Source: Colletotrichum lupini (Eukaryota > Ascomycota > Sordariomycetes > Glomerellales > Glomerellaceae). Taken from it: a stretch of DNA of 64,000 nucleotides. Positions 35,701 through 47,420 of the stretch are shown here, piece after piece. The position numbers were made by a program, and so were the translations under genes. The notes under the pieces were generated by a model. The model had not been told where the DNA came from and ran no database searches. It was given only the letters and a program-made list of their open reading frames with translations. The stretch lies in contig NC_064682.1 in the NCBI RefSeq assembly GCF_023278565.1, positions 4,464,001-4,528,000 on the forward strand, given 5' to 3'. Position 1 is the stretch's first letter. Each line of letters begins with the position of its first letter.

Positions 35701-36707
35701 GCTCAAAAGTATTGGACTGTGGCCGTGGCCTTCGCCTCGTAGTGTATTACACGTATCCGATTAGCCGAACATGTCCTCACCATTGGGCATCTCATCGCAT
35801 TAGGGTCCTCCTCAGCGAGGGCCCCCAAAACACGCCAATTCGCCGCTCTCAAACGCCGTCGGGCTCATACTTCCATGTTCCACCCCCCGACTTCCGAGTC
35901 CTTAATGATTATCTCCGGACCCGTTCATCCTTCTCGCTCTCGTGAAAGCAAGGTAGAAAAACTTTCAAGACATAAAAGATTGCCATCGATCCATCATCCC
36001 CGTGGCTCTAGCCTCTTAGTCGTCCCCCCTCCCCCTCTCATACACCCGGGGACCCACCACCATCACCACACCATTGATCCCTTAAAGAGGGGGGAAAGCG
36101 AACCTGCTGCTCGCCTCTCACTGCTCGCTCGCTACAGGTCTCCATGGGTTCCATGGGCTCCAGCCTCCAAGCAGACGGGAGCAATCCGCACGGCATCTGT
36201 TTTGCGCCAAATCCCCGTATCACCCTGCGCCCCGCGCCCCTGGCAGGCTATGGCCAATGGCCGCCATGCTCCCATGATTATGTAGTTGGTGTATTACGGA
36301 TACTCCGTTGTCCGTACTTTACCAGCTTACCATTGACCATCACCGTCACCAGTAAGTATTCGTACCCTGGCCTTGCGGCTTGCCATGCGTGCCATGCTAT
36401 ATGAATGACCACCCTAGTCGCTCACTTGCACTGCTCAGTGCTCACCTCCTCCTTATCTCATCTCACCTCACTTCACCTCATCTCATCTCATCACACGAGT
36501 GTGAAAACGTACATCACCGCCGCTCTTAACCTAACCGGCTTTACGAGGAAGTCGAAGCCTCGGATCGATGCGCAGCCACCTCACCCATCTTTTTCCGACT
36601 CTTCTCAAACACATTGGACTAAAAGACTGCATGGCAAAGTCTGGGCATGACTCTCCCACCGGTCTGACAGAACGTAATTCAGACTCAATCAGACCCTCAC
36701 TGGCTAG

Positions 36708-37635
36708 TACTCCGTATCTCCGCGTACTCTACAGCCTAACTGGACCCGTGACTTGGCACCACTTGCAAGGCAGGGCATGGGTATATCGCGCCGTCATACA
36801 GTCCATAATAGCGTCTTTCATTGGTCTACCATTGAGCATTTTTGGTAATTTTCGCCCGGCGTCCCACGCGACTCATCACGGACCCCCTGCCAAACTATTA
36901 CTTTCCTGGCGCATTTGCACTTTCACTGGGACATTGGATCAGCCTGTAAAGTCCGGGAGACGTTAGGTCGATCGGCATCGTGATCAGGGCCGTCGAACAT
37001 TGGCTTGCTTGCACCTTGTTTCCCGCCCGCTTACGGAGTACAGCTTACCTTATTCCTCTGGGTAGCTCCCGAGATCCGCGTACCTTACTACTTCATACAA
37101 AGTACACGTTTTCACCCTCGGCTTGTCTTTCATCTAGCCTCTAGGTACTCCGTAGCTATGTTAATACGAACCGTGGTACAAAATATTCGTACAGCGCACG
37201 CACTAGGCGGTGGCACACACCCGACACCTGCCAACCACTCCCTCGTCCATGTTGCAGTTCAGTCGAGAGAGTTGCGGATTCAAATTCTGAGATGATGCCG
37301 CTATTCCAAGACGGACCATAATTCCGCGTAGTCCAACTCAAAACATGCCTTTTTATAATTTATCCCACTCGAAACCGCTCGCTCGCCGTGTCCGCGGCCC
37401 GCGTGGGATCTTGTCCGTGGATCCAATTACAACTTGAACCCCCCTTTCCCGGAAATGTATGCACGCACCATGGACCAAACCATGCGCTGCCGTCTGCCGT
37501 AGAGATCTATACCACGGACCCGTCGCCGTGCTTTTCCTTTCCACGGCTATCTTATCACAGTAGAGCGTAATTTGACTTTTTGGCTTCCTCTCTAGCCATA
37601 CGGAGTACATACGCACCACCTGATATTATGACCTT

Positions 37636-37687
<52 letters not shown>

Positions 37688-39274
37688 CCCCCCACCCCAC
37701 CCACAGCCACAAACCACACCCCACTGCACCCCCCCCCCCGCCGGCCCCGGCCGTGGCCCCACCCCCCAATTTTGCCCCCTCTCCCCCCCCCCCCCCCCCC
37801 GGTGCCGTTCACCCTCGATTGTGAGCCGAACACACACACAGAGGAACATGGGCAAAATCAACTGATACTTGCTGGCCCCTGCTTGGCGTCGGACTGAATG
37901 CGCACTCACCTCACAGGCGCACCGGTGGCGCAAACGCCTAACCAACCAAACTAACACAGAATGCTTGCAATGCTTGTTGACGTCCTTACCGAATGAAGAA
38001 ACTATTTCCACGATCCACCACCACTCAAAACCAAGCTTCAGGCACGCACACATCCTCCCAATCTGTCCAACTGTCCAACTTACTCCCGTAGCCCGTTTGC
38101 CTGCATCGTAAATTGTTGGCCCTTCTCAAACATTAAACTGCTTCCGGCGCCCCATTGTCCGTCTCAATGATTACTCATTGGTCCTTAAGCTACATAACCC
38201 GTTCCGCACAGTCATAAACTCTCTCTTGACAGGTCATTACTTTAGCCTTTCCATGCCTCCTCAAAGCCGCCTCACGATACCGATACCTACCTACCTGGCT
38301 CGGTATTCGTAGCAAAACTCTGCGCAACCCAGTGCAACTTCGTCCAGCTGAACCATATTGCTCCCCCGTTATCCGCCCTCTTGTCTATTTCTGTGACTCA
38401 ATCACAATCTGGTGCAACTCTAATATCTACTGCGGACGGTCAGTCCGATATACCCTTACGCACCCGCCATTATTCATGCAACTAGGTGATAGAGTGTGCG
38501 CGCTCCGCAGTGCCTCTATTCAATGCAGCCAACGAGCGTTCGGTATTCGGAATCCGTGTGACCGTAGAGGTCCTGTCAGACATCAAACTACAACAATCGG
38601 TGGCTGTGGTTTGGATTTGCGTTCCTGAGACCTGAGTGAGCCGTGCATACCTACCGAGATACGTGTATCCCTGAGGCGTATCCGTACATTCCCCCCAATA
38701 GTACAACTGGCATGCAGAGCTTGACTCAAATGACGCCATTCACATCATGGATTACACATCCATAGTCAAGCATGACAGAAATCACGGAGGCAGAAAGCAA
38801 CCAAAGGTGGAGGAATGAAAGTCCGGACAGCCCGGCCTCCTGCAGTTCATCGGCCGCAAGGAAGGACCCCTCCATAGTAGCCGAGACTTCGTAATGTCGT
38901 ACAAATCCGAGAATGGCATCCCCTTCAATATCGGTATCCCACAATATGGGGCCCAATCAAGGATCTTTTTTTGCGAAAGCGAACAACTCTGTAACTTTGA
39001 AGGGACCCGTGCCTCTACTGTACAAGTTTGGGGCGAACCAGTCCCCTCTAGGCTCTAGCATTTCTCTAACGCCCTGTCCAACGCAAGGTCACACACACGC
39101 ACACACAGCCGAACGACGGAATTCGGTCTCCGCAACCCATATTGTTTTTATGCTACCTGTAACACTAACAACCTTCTGGAATGGGTGCTGGAGGCACAGA
39201 ATGACTAATGAGACCGTACGCCCCTACCTCGGGAGAGGTAATCCGTAGGTCGACCATCTACTCCGTACTCCGTA
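36708..39274. repeat. Dispersed 9-mer TACGGAGTA / TACTCCGTA (six copies)
   Basis: Exact copies occur at 36708-36716, 37032-37040, 37146-37154, 37599-37607, 39259-39267 and 39266-39274; the last two overlap. Both orientations are present. Many near copies (TACGGATAC, ATCCGTAC) lie between 33960 and 40910. Confidence 0.85.
37639..37686. repeat. 48-base uninterrupted poly-C run
   Basis: A perfect homopolymer of 48 C on the plus strand, followed by about 100 bases of C-rich sequence with further runs of 11 C (37729-37739) and 18 C (37783-37800). The complementary strand could form G-quadruplexes. Its exact length is unreliable in any assembly. Confidence 0.92.
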
Positions 39275-41399
39275 GGGCATTCTTCTTATTATCACCGCCA
39301 GGCCAATCAAGCTTTTGATTCATTTCACGTCTCGGCATCTTTACCTAAGTATCCATACGAACACATAAACGTCAGTGTATCAATTGCAGGGCCAAGTCTT
39401 ACAAACACTATACCCATTTGCGCCCAATCCCAGCCCGCCACGCATGTAATCAGTAATGGGAAGGGTGCCCGCCACACTTTCGCATTCATAGCAGCTCATG
39501 TGCCTCATTCTTACCGCCAGGCGGCAAAGCAATAGGCTATACGGGAATACAAGCTATTGCTAGCTTGGGATGGAAGGATGCTCTGATTTGCCGTCTGCTT
39601 CTCAGCCTGCATTGCGCCATCGATACCTACAGCCGCACTATCGGCCTGTCAAGTTGCGCATCATGCAAGTCTGAGTCAGTGAGAGCGTATGCTTGGCGAG
39701 TTCTACGTCTCTTGTGCACCATACAGGAACGTTGATGACTATCTAGATGTTTGAGCCTGCTTGTCTTGGTAGGTACCAGATTGAGACTGTCGTATCAGTA
39801 CGGATACTGGGGCCTGATTTGATATCGTAGACGTAGAGTTGTGTTGAAACACCTGGCCTACACTATAGCTTCTCATATAAGCTGATTACACTTCTCATCA
39901 GCAAATTGATGAAACGGCAGTTGTGAGGTGGAACCTCGCAAATCCCATCATAGACTTCACCCGTCGTCCACATCATCGCCGAACACTTCTTGAATCGGCC
40001 ATGGCATGGCGGAGCACTCCGACCATAGACGGGGTTCCAAAGTCCCAAACTTGAATCCCTGTCTCACTAGGCGTAGATCACTAATCTCCATCAAAATTCG
40101 CCCTGGCCAACCGAGGGGCGGGTGACGCCAAGTTCTCATTAAGAGGGGCGCGCGAGTAAAGGATCACCTTCCTCAGTAATCACTAATAGCTGACATGACA
40201 CAGACGCTGATCACTACAGAGTGCGAACTCTACGCATAGCAGAGTGCTTTTACAGAAATTCGTATAGTATGGTAGGTTTTACGAAAACTCGGACCGATAC
40301 CGAAAATTCGCTGGGATGGGACGTGTGTAGAAAGCTTCAATACGCTTTGCATTCCTGCGAGGTTGTATGTTTCCTACATTGTTTCTGCCTTAAGTCCCCG
40401 GAAAGAGGTGGCCCAAACGCAAACTAGCCGATAGAAAAAAAAGAAAAAAGAAAAAAAAAAGAGCTCGCTATCGGTTCTACGCCGCTGCTAAACGGAAACA
40501 CTGTACAGTCATTAGCGGTGTACTCTTATTTTGCCATTTTAGGGCACTGTTCCCCGTCCGGAAACTTGCCTGATTCGTGCAGTTGAGACCGCTACCCAAA
40601 CTCTGCTCCCTGGATAGCTCCGGGGAACGCAAAGTGTCAAAAGGTGGGTGGGTGTGGGCTGCGTGTGTGAATTGTGTCTGTCACAATGCCGAGCAGTATC
40701 CGTACGGGTGCCCCTTATTAAGAAATCCCACAGCAGCCGTGTCAGTGTCCCTGGCCGAGCCACGAGGTTCTCGCCAGTCATCCCATGTTGCGTGCAGTGT
40801 CTTTGGATACCGAGTGTTCACAGGAGAGGGAAGTAGCCTGTTGTGTCTGAGTAAAGTTTAAAGTTATTCTGGACATTGCGCCGACGCTCTACTCTGCAAC
40901 AAGAATCACGTACGGATAGAGTCGAGAAGCTCTTCACTTGAAGTAAGAGGAAGCTCGGGTCTTATTTACTAAGATTGTCCGCGGGGAGCGTGGATTGCGG
41001 TTGGGTGGCACGTAAGTATTTCCCGGGGCCGAAGACCTAGCTGTCTCTTGCGCCAATGTGTGCACACTCTCGGAATATCGGATTATCTTTCATGACCCAA
41101 GGTTAAGTAATGGTGCCCAACGGAGAAACCGAGGATTAATTGCAGCATGGATTATCGCGAGAAAACTACCGCACTTTTGACCAGTGTAAGTCAATTCTCC
41201 GTGGCTACGTTTCAGAATTTAATTCCAAAGCATGATGAGATGCCAGACTGTATGCATCTGTCAGAGACTGACGCCGACATCACGCAGACATAGTCCGCAT
41301 GATTATGTCCAAGCCGTAACAACACCATCTCCCTATGCAGAGCTGTGATAAACAAGCTTTCACAACAAGGTAGAAAATAGAGACAGGCAACCGATGCAT

Positions 41400-42212
41400 T
41401 TACTTTCTTTGACATGTAATTCGGGTGCCTCCGACCTGGCCTCCAGAGAACACTTCATCAACGGCATCATAGAATGCGGTGAGATCAGCATCTATCGACG
41501 GATCTTTCTTGTAGGCTTCAGCACGCTCATGCACGAAGTCTGTCCAGATGGTTGACATATCAACCCAGTCAGTGACCTCGAACCCAGCTTTCTCGAGCTC
41601 TGCAATGTAATGCTCTTTGTCAGGCAAGTCCGGACAGGAAACCGAGCTTCTCAAGACCTCGAGAGTCTTGGCGTCCAGAGATGTTCGGGCAAAGAAGTCT
41701 TCAATGTACATCTTGCCTCTTGGCTTGAGGACGCTGTGTGCTTTCTTGAACAGGGCTTCTCGTTCTGGGATATGCAGAATGCACAGGAATGAGACGATGT
41801 GGTCAAACGGCGCACCCATTTCAGCTGGGTCGAGTTTGAGGAAGTTGCCGTTAGTGGATGTCGCATTTGCCTCAGCACCCGATTTTGCGTTAATTGTCTG
41901 AGCAATATCGTGAATCTCCTTTTGCAGCTCAATGCCAGCTGTCGTAGCATCGAAGTGTCGGTAGAGGTATCTGCCCGTGCCACCGAACCCGGATCCGATA
42001 TCGAGCACCCGCTCCCCGGCTTGCAGGCCCAAAGACTTGGCAGCCGTTTCGATCGCACTATCGCCCAGGTAGTGCATGCAGTCAAAGGACTTTGTGTCTT
42101 CTGCCTCCCATTCGTTCTTCTCCTTTAATTTGTCAAGCGTGCGGTGAACCCGGCTGAGCTTGTAGAGGTTCATGTCCGGGACATCGGAGGCAGTATTGCG
42201 AATTGACGGCAT
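41400..42212 (-). CDS. Class I SAM-dependent methyltransferase
   Basis: Single-exon minus-strand frame of 270 residues. Motif I is RVLDIGSGFGGTGRYL (about residues 68-83), the glycine-rich SAM-binding loop. The acidic residue ending strand beta2 is in AGIEL (about 92-96). The post-motif region FDHIVSFLCILHI (about 136-148) and the VLKPRGKMYIEDFF segment (about 161-174) complete a Methyltransf_11/25-type Rossmann core. The N-terminal 60 residues with the MHYLG segment resemble small-molecule N-methyltransferases of the glycine/sarcosine/dimethylglycine or phosphoethanolamine type, but the acceptor cannot be named from sequence. There is no leader or membrane segment, so it is cytosolic. The divergent or tandem partner is absent: the nearest gene on either side is over 1 kb away. 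It could be a tailoring enzyme for the accessory gene group to its right. Confidence 0.87.
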   Translation of the reverse strand: MPSIRNTASDVPDMNLYKLSRVHRTLDKLKEKNEWEAEDTKSFDCMHYLGDSAIETAAKSLGLQAGERVLDIGSGFGGTGRYLYRHFDATTAGIELQKEIHDIAQTINAKSGAEANATSTNGNFLKLDPAEMGAPFDHIVSFLCILHIPEREALFKKAHSVLKPRGKMYIEDFFARTSLDAKTLEVLRSSVSCPDLPDKEHYIAELEKAGFEVTDWVDMSTIWTDFVHERAEAYKKDPSIDADLTAFYDAVDEVFSGGQVGGTRITCQRK

Positions 42213-43387
42213 GGTGAATGAGGGGCCGGTAGTTGGTTCGGGGTTCTCGGTCTCGGTTCTGGTCGGCTGATTGTAGACAAGAAGCCGAGTCAGAAAGTCT
42301 CTTCAGGTCCCCGGGCAGTACGAGCTTAGAGCCAAGGCCAGGCAAAAGGGTACGACTCACTGGCCTTTTGTACTGGTCCGTATGAGGAGGTAGCACGCGC
42401 CCTTGAATGGTGCCGTTGGGATACTTCTTGTTTTGTTAGTGGTAGCGCCAATTTACCCCTCGCCTTCACCATCGACGTCACACATTCGTCTTGCGGAACA
42501 TTACAGGTCACACGTTCCGCCAGGGATTAGAGTTCCGTTCCGCGATAAAAAAAATGATAGTGCCGCTGTGCTGAGAGATTTCTATGGTGAGACAGGCCAG
42601 AGACCTTGTAAGAAATAGCTGACATACCTCGGTGAGACATTGTCTATCAGGTAGGATGATGCCACAATTGGTTACATGTCCCTGTAGTTGCATAAGTGGG
42701 CGTTATCTCAGCGTCTACCTCGATGGAGTCGAGGACCCGGAGATAAAGAGTGTACGACAGAATGAGGGGGATGCATCGGAGGCGCAAGGTCTTTGGAACT
42801 TCTCCGACTTCAAGAGTGGGGGAACCGATATGAGGGCTGCCGATTGAACACGTCTAGTCTTAATGTAGATTTGTTGCGGAATCGACGCTCAACGCCATTG
42901 AGTTTCAACTTTTATGAAGTAATGGACGGAGGACTATGGTTGCTCACCTACAATTGTAAGACCCCCGACTTTTCTGAAAACGCCACGGCAATTAGAGACG
43001 TACAACAGACACGAACATAGCCTTAAAGCAAACAATGAGATGTGCGGAGGAGCCAAAACTCTAGATCTCTACACTGGCACACACTCAATTACAGTAGGAG
43101 ACAGTCTCATCCGCATAGAAGTAAGTGTCTTAATGAGCAGCTGTCAGTATCTCACCCAATCTCACTAATTTCAAGTATCATTCTTCCCTCAATTAAAAGA
43201 AAAGAAACTCCAGACTAGAACATCCTTCTTGTACTCTCTCAGCACGCCGGGGTCCATTCAATGCAAAATCTTCCAGCAAATTGAAACCAAAATTGGGCCC
43301 TTTGTTTTCGCTCGGGTAGTCCCACATGCTCGCACATCCCGACTTCAAAATACCACAATGCTTTAATTTATTCCTTACTAAGTCGCA
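42213..43387. other. Intergenic region
   Basis: Between the stop of the metallo-hydrolase gene and the start of the methyltransferase gene, both minus strand. It should contain the methyltransferase promoter. Nothing else stands out. Confidence 0.6.
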
Positions 43388-44314
43388 TCAGTTATTTTTG
43401 CCCCTCCCGCGGCTTCTTCGAATGGTATCTGCGTTACTCTGATGCACTTCCTCGTATTGCGCGAAGTATATCAAGTCCCCGCCTTTGACGTCTGCATCAA
43501 CAACCTGAGACAAAGGTTGGTTCCAAGCTGCTGGCTCCGGCACATCCTCTGTCATCGCAGCAATGTACCGAAGTGTTGCATTGGTGAAAGTTGAGTTGTA
43601 GCCACCCATGGCAATCCTGTTTGGCTCTCCATGTGCAGGCAGGATCTTCGAGATAGGGAAAGTCGCCATTCGTTGAAGCTCCATCTGATGCATCGGCAAG
43701 CTCTTGGCATCAGCGATGAAGGTCGCCGTATCCTCCACAGTATCACCGGCGAAGATCAGCTGCTTCGAAGGGATGTAAAGGATAGTTCCATCAGGAGTGT
43801 GAATTTGGAAATTGTGCAACTCAACAGAGAGGTTGCCCACCTTCATCTCCTTCTTCCCAGTGTAGAGCTCCGTAGGGGGCACAGCAACAATGGCTGGGCT
43901 ATCAGAAGCAAGGTCCTGCGTATTCCTCTTCACTGTCCGGGCCGTGATTTCATGTCCGACAATTGTGGCTCCCCCTTTAGAGAAAACTTCAGTGCCAGCA
44001 ATGTGATCATTGTGAAAGTGACTGATCACCACCGACATCTTGGTGACACCTTGGCTCTGAACATGACGCATTACAGCACCTGCATGGTCGGGAGTAATGT
44101 GAGAGTCGTATATGATGGCCTCGTTGCCGTCGATGATGGAATATGTCGATACTCCCAGCGTGAACGCGCCATCATCGAGCCAATTGGGCTGGTCGGAAGC
44201 GAAACGCTCTCCAGTACGCCCATCATAATAAGCAAATATGCCCGGATAGGGATTCAGAATGCGGAGACTCTGTAACGGATCTCCTCCTCTGGCTCTTCCA
44301 ACGATGCTTGTCAT
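43388..44314 (-). CDS. Metallo-beta-lactamase-fold hydrolase
   Basis: Single-exon minus-strand frame of 308 residues. The zinc-binding signature HFHNDH is at residues 99-104 within VVISHFHNDHIAGTEVF. Later ligands expected of the fold are visible: the His in IHTPDG (172), the Asp of FAGD (191) and the His of PAHGEP (228). Strands leading to YSIIDGNEAIIYDSH match the typical start of the domain. Family members hydrolyse lactones, thioesters, sulfate esters and related bonds. The absence of a leader points to a cytosolic enzyme, and the substrate is not determinable. The protein ends in a basic tail (RRSRGRGKNN). It lies 1.2 kb upstream of the methyltransferase on the same strand, but no shared promoter is implied in a fungus. 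Confidence 0.9.
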   Translation of the reverse strand: MTSIVGRARGGDPLQSLRILNPYPGIFAYYDGRTGERFASDQPNWLDDGAFTLGVSTYSIIDGNEAIIYDSHITPDHAGAVMRHVQSQGVTKMSVVISHFHNDHIAGTEVFSKGGATIVGHEITARTVKRNTQDLASDSPAIVAVPPTELYTGKKEMKVGNLSVELHNFQIHTPDGTILYIPSKQLIFAGDTVEDTATFIADAKSLPMHQMELQRMATFPISKILPAHGEPNRIAMGGYNSTFTNATLRYIAAMTEDVPEPAAWNQPLSQVVDADVKGGDLIYFAQYEEVHQSNADTIRRSRGRGKNN

Positions 44315-45283
44315 CTGTCAGGTGATTGAACTTATGCGAGACTTGCTCCAACATACCCTAGAGGCGGAAAGGAAACGAGGGAGTCTCGTCGGGAAAGCCC
44401 GCAGGCGCTGACAAGGCCGGAGAAGCTCAGAAGCAAAATCTTCATCGACTGGAATCAGCAATTATTCCGAACCATGCGAAGTAGATGCGGGAAATTCGTG
44501 AAATCTTACGGGCAGCATGTTAGCTCTATGCTGGATCTTGCAAATGATTGGAGGGTATTGTAGCAGGTGGTATAAGGACCTTTTTTTTTGCAGCCTCAAG
44601 GGACACCGTCACTATTTATTGAATGCCGTCGTGAAGTCGCCAAGAATTCGTTGCCTCAACGTCTTCGAATGATTACCACGTCTTTAATTGCTGACTGTAT
44701 ATGCCATGAAACGGCATGAAACGCTGATGAACGTTCCCAAACCATGTTTCGTCTGAATTCGTCAATTCATTCAGAAACCGACAGCCGAGGGCTTGAGCTT
44801 AATTATGCAACTTTTCTGTAAAGCCTGGGGTTTGATAGGGCGGAAGCTCTCGGCCGATAAGATGAACTCTGCTTGTTTCGTATTGTGCCCTTTTAGTTAG
44901 TTAACCTATTCGTCTTTCACGACAGTGCTCACGGTTCCGAGCCTTATATACGATAGTAGAAAGAGCCAGATAGAGTAGGAGGAAAGCAAGTCAAGGAAGG
45001 TCCAGTCACAGTGTGGCTCGAACCACCGGGTTTTATAGATACTCAAGCCGTATCGGGAAGATCAAGTGCAGGCATACAGTTCCAAGGGAAAATTGAGCCA
45101 GGAGGTCTTTGGAGGAAGTTGTATTTACTGCTCAATGTTTCCTCCAACGACATCACTTGTATGATGAAGTTGCGAGGTTTATGCGTGATATTGAGACCTT
45201 CAGGCTATTCAGGGAAACTCCAGGTTGCATTTCAAACATGCGACGAATGGTGACGCTCCTAAGCTCAAGTTTCTAGTCGCACT
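44315..45283. other. Intergenic region
   Basis: Upstream of the metallo-hydrolase gene. It has a short poly-T run near 44580 and otherwise unremarkable sequence. An 80-codon plus frame at 45011-45253 lacks any domain and was not called. Confidence 0.6.
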
Positions 45284-46441
45284 TCATTCAGGCCTGTCAT
45301 CGTTCAGCATGCTTTCATCCATGCCATGCGCACCATTGAATGGCGAAGGAGAAATATTGCACACGCATGGCTGGAGAGTTCTGTAACGAGAAATCTTTCC
45401 GGCATGAAGCTTGCCCTCATGTCTCAAAGCAACGAACAAGCTCATCATGATGGAGAAACCTATCAGAAAGCCGATGAGAGTGATCCATAAGACACACCAT
45501 AGCCAAGTCGGAATGAATATTCCCTTGTGCCGCAAAATAGAGGAAGCTTGCTCGGAATCGTTGCCAGAAGAAGTTGTCCCCATTACACAGTTGGATTCCA
45601 GCATTGGAGTCGACTGCTGAGGAGGAGTAAGGCCGGCCAAACTCAAACGGAATACTGGTGCATCGAGCGAGTCCAAGTGTTCGTGGAATCTAGTGCGACG
45701 ACCAACCTCTGGCTCTTCAACTGTACTGTTAGTCCCACCATCTGTTTGATTCCCTTGGCCATGCATTACAACAGATGCGGCAACTTCTAGATCATTTTGT
45801 AAATCTTCCAAGAGTTCCACTGGCCCAACTGCATCTTCAATTGACTGTTCGTTATTCTGATTTCCGATTGTGATATTCACTTCTTGGAGGCGATTTTGTA
45901 CAAGAGGAAAAGCAGAGAGGTCCATATCTATAGTCTCTCTGACTTCATCATTTGCACTTCCAGCACGAAGTTGAGTGCTCACTGGATTTTGTGTCGAGGC
46001 TTCTAGGTCTTCGTATGTCTCGTGGAGTCTGACACGTCTCTGAACAAATTCGTCTTCCGTCATGGGCTCAAAATAATCCGAGTCAATTTCGCGAGTGCCG
46101 CCTACACAGCTGCAACTATCCCATGAGTTTCTTGGCTGCTTGTCGTAGGTATGTTGTAAAGCCCAATGAAGACAGTCGTGAGTCCCCGCGTCACCGGATC
46201 GTTGAAGTCTTTCTCGTGAATGATTTTGCTGTTCCACGATGTCAGGTAGGTATTCGGGTAGAGGGTGTTTGGATACTTCCCTTTTCGCCGATTCTAGTGT
46301 CAATGTTGGACTTTGATATTCCCTGACCAAGATCGGCTTGCCTACTTTCCCCAGCCCCAAAGCGGCAGCAATATCGAGCCTCAGGATGGGCCCGGAACGA
46401 GTGGGCTTTTGAATGGATCCTTTGGCGCTTGTAGCTGACAT
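45284..46441 (-). CDS. Single-pass membrane protein, function unknown
   Basis: Single-exon minus-strand frame of 385 residues. About 310 residues of polar, acidic and probably disordered sequence precede one strong hydrophobic segment at about 311-339 (WLWCVLWITLIGFLIGFSIM). A short tail of about 45 residues with two nearby cysteines (QPCVCNIS) follows. There is no signal peptide, so a tail-proximal anchor with the long part in the cytosol is most likely. I do not recognise a family. Lineage-specific genes of this kind are common in accessory regions. The frame is long and clean with reasonable codon use, which supports a real gene, but no independent evidence is available. Confidence 0.68.
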   Translation of the reverse strand: MSATSAKGSIQKPTRSGPILRLDIAAALGLGKVGKPILVREYQSPTLTLESAKREVSKHPLPEYLPDIVEQQNHSRERLQRSGDAGTHDCLHWALQHTYDKQPRNSWDSCSCVGGTREIDSDYFEPMTEDEFVQRRVRLHETYEDLEASTQNPVSTQLRAGSANDEVRETIDMDLSAFPLVQNRLQEVNITIGNQNNEQSIEDAVGPVELLEDLQNDLEVAASVVMHGQGNQTDGGTNSTVEEPEVGRRTRFHEHLDSLDAPVFRLSLAGLTPPQQSTPMLESNCVMGTTSSGNDSEQASSILRHKGIFIPTWLWCVLWITLIGFLIGFSIMMSLFVALRHEGKLHAGKISRYRTLQPCVCNISPSPFNGAHGMDESMLNDDRPE

Positions 46442-47420
46442 GGCTGCTACGGTTGGCTATGGGTGATGGCTTTAAAAAGCAATCGGGTAGAAATACTTCA
46501 GCGGGAGTTTCGATTGTTGGTGATTGGTGACACCTTGTTGTTTATAATTATGTGAGTCGAAGTGTTGCAGGAGGACTGCAGTGGTCCGGAGCCACAAGCA
46601 ACTCAAGTATAAAACCTAAAGTAGGTAGGCATTGAACAAACAAGCTTCTGAAGTCTCTACGCAGTAATGATTGGAAGTTTCTTTGATGTTCTTTGTAACC
46701 TGTACATACTGCGGCGATTTCAACACATAATCTTTGTGTAATAGATTTGCTTTTAGCCGACCTCTGCTATTCATTGGACTGCAGCTGCTTTCGTTTTCCG
46801 TCTGTTCCATACTTGGAGAATCAACACCACATCCAATCAGTATGCTGATTAAACTCAAGATGGACGCCATTTATCGAGAAACTGCTGTAAAGGGGGTCTG
46901 ATATCTTTGGTATTTCCCTTAAGTCTTGAACATATTAAGTACCTTCTTTGCCCTGCTACGAATATGTTACTCTAGGTTGCTAAAGTACATTACCCTCGGA
47001 ATGTGCCAAACATATGATTGCTACGGACAGTCCTGTCGCTCATCTTGCAGCTGCATTGTTTCTGCCTGGGGAAGTTTGGATATTTAACTAGTACTCACCA
47101 AGATGATACTCATGACTAGAAGGTCTTCCCGTTTACGTAAGAGCGCGCCTTCAGGCGTCACGAGCACCTTTGTTGAGCCCGCGGACTTGTCCAAACCGTC
47201 GGGGCCAGAAAAAGCTCCGAGTTCCCACCAATGACAGTGAGTGTTAGTAATAGCCTGCTGACAGTGGACTGCGGCCATGAGGTCGAGCTGCGTTCTGGAA
47301 TCTGGATTCCGGATGCTCACACCATCACGGAGCTGCTCTTGACATTTATTGAACCTTCCCGCCACTTGAGCAAATGTTTCAGATATTTTACATCGGTCAA
47401 GACATCACACGACAACGGGA
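46442..47420. other. Divergent intergenic region
   Basis: Shared upstream region of the membrane-protein gene (minus) and the aldoxime dehydratase gene (plus). Two minus-strand frames of 84 and 93 codons are present but show no domain. A shared bidirectional promoter is possible. Confidence 0.55.

Larger units (their letters stand above)
32716..41399. other. 8.7 kb gene-poor, low-complexity region
   Basis: No open frame here shows a domain, a leader or believable codon usage; the longest (226 codons, minus, 33090-33770) is a pyrimidine-skew artefact. The sequence is rich in short motifs: GGTAAG/GGTAGG runs at 33890-33930 and 34200-34260, CTCAT/CTCAC runs at 36450-36495, a 48-base poly-C, poly-A interrupted by G at 40435-40460, and repeated TACGGA-type words. 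It is not RIP-mutated: CpA and TpG are common. It may hold long 5' untranslated regions or non-coding transcripts, which cannot be seen from sequence alone. Confidence 0.65.

Noticed and set aside
45001..45060. Possible tRNA T-arm-like sequence (GGCTCGAACC)
   Set aside because: No acceptor stem, D-arm or anticodon arm could be folded around it on either strand.
47084..47365. 93-codon minus frame in the aldoxime dehydratase upstream region
   Set aside because: Considered as a fragment of a pathway regulator; it has no zinc-cluster pattern or other domain.
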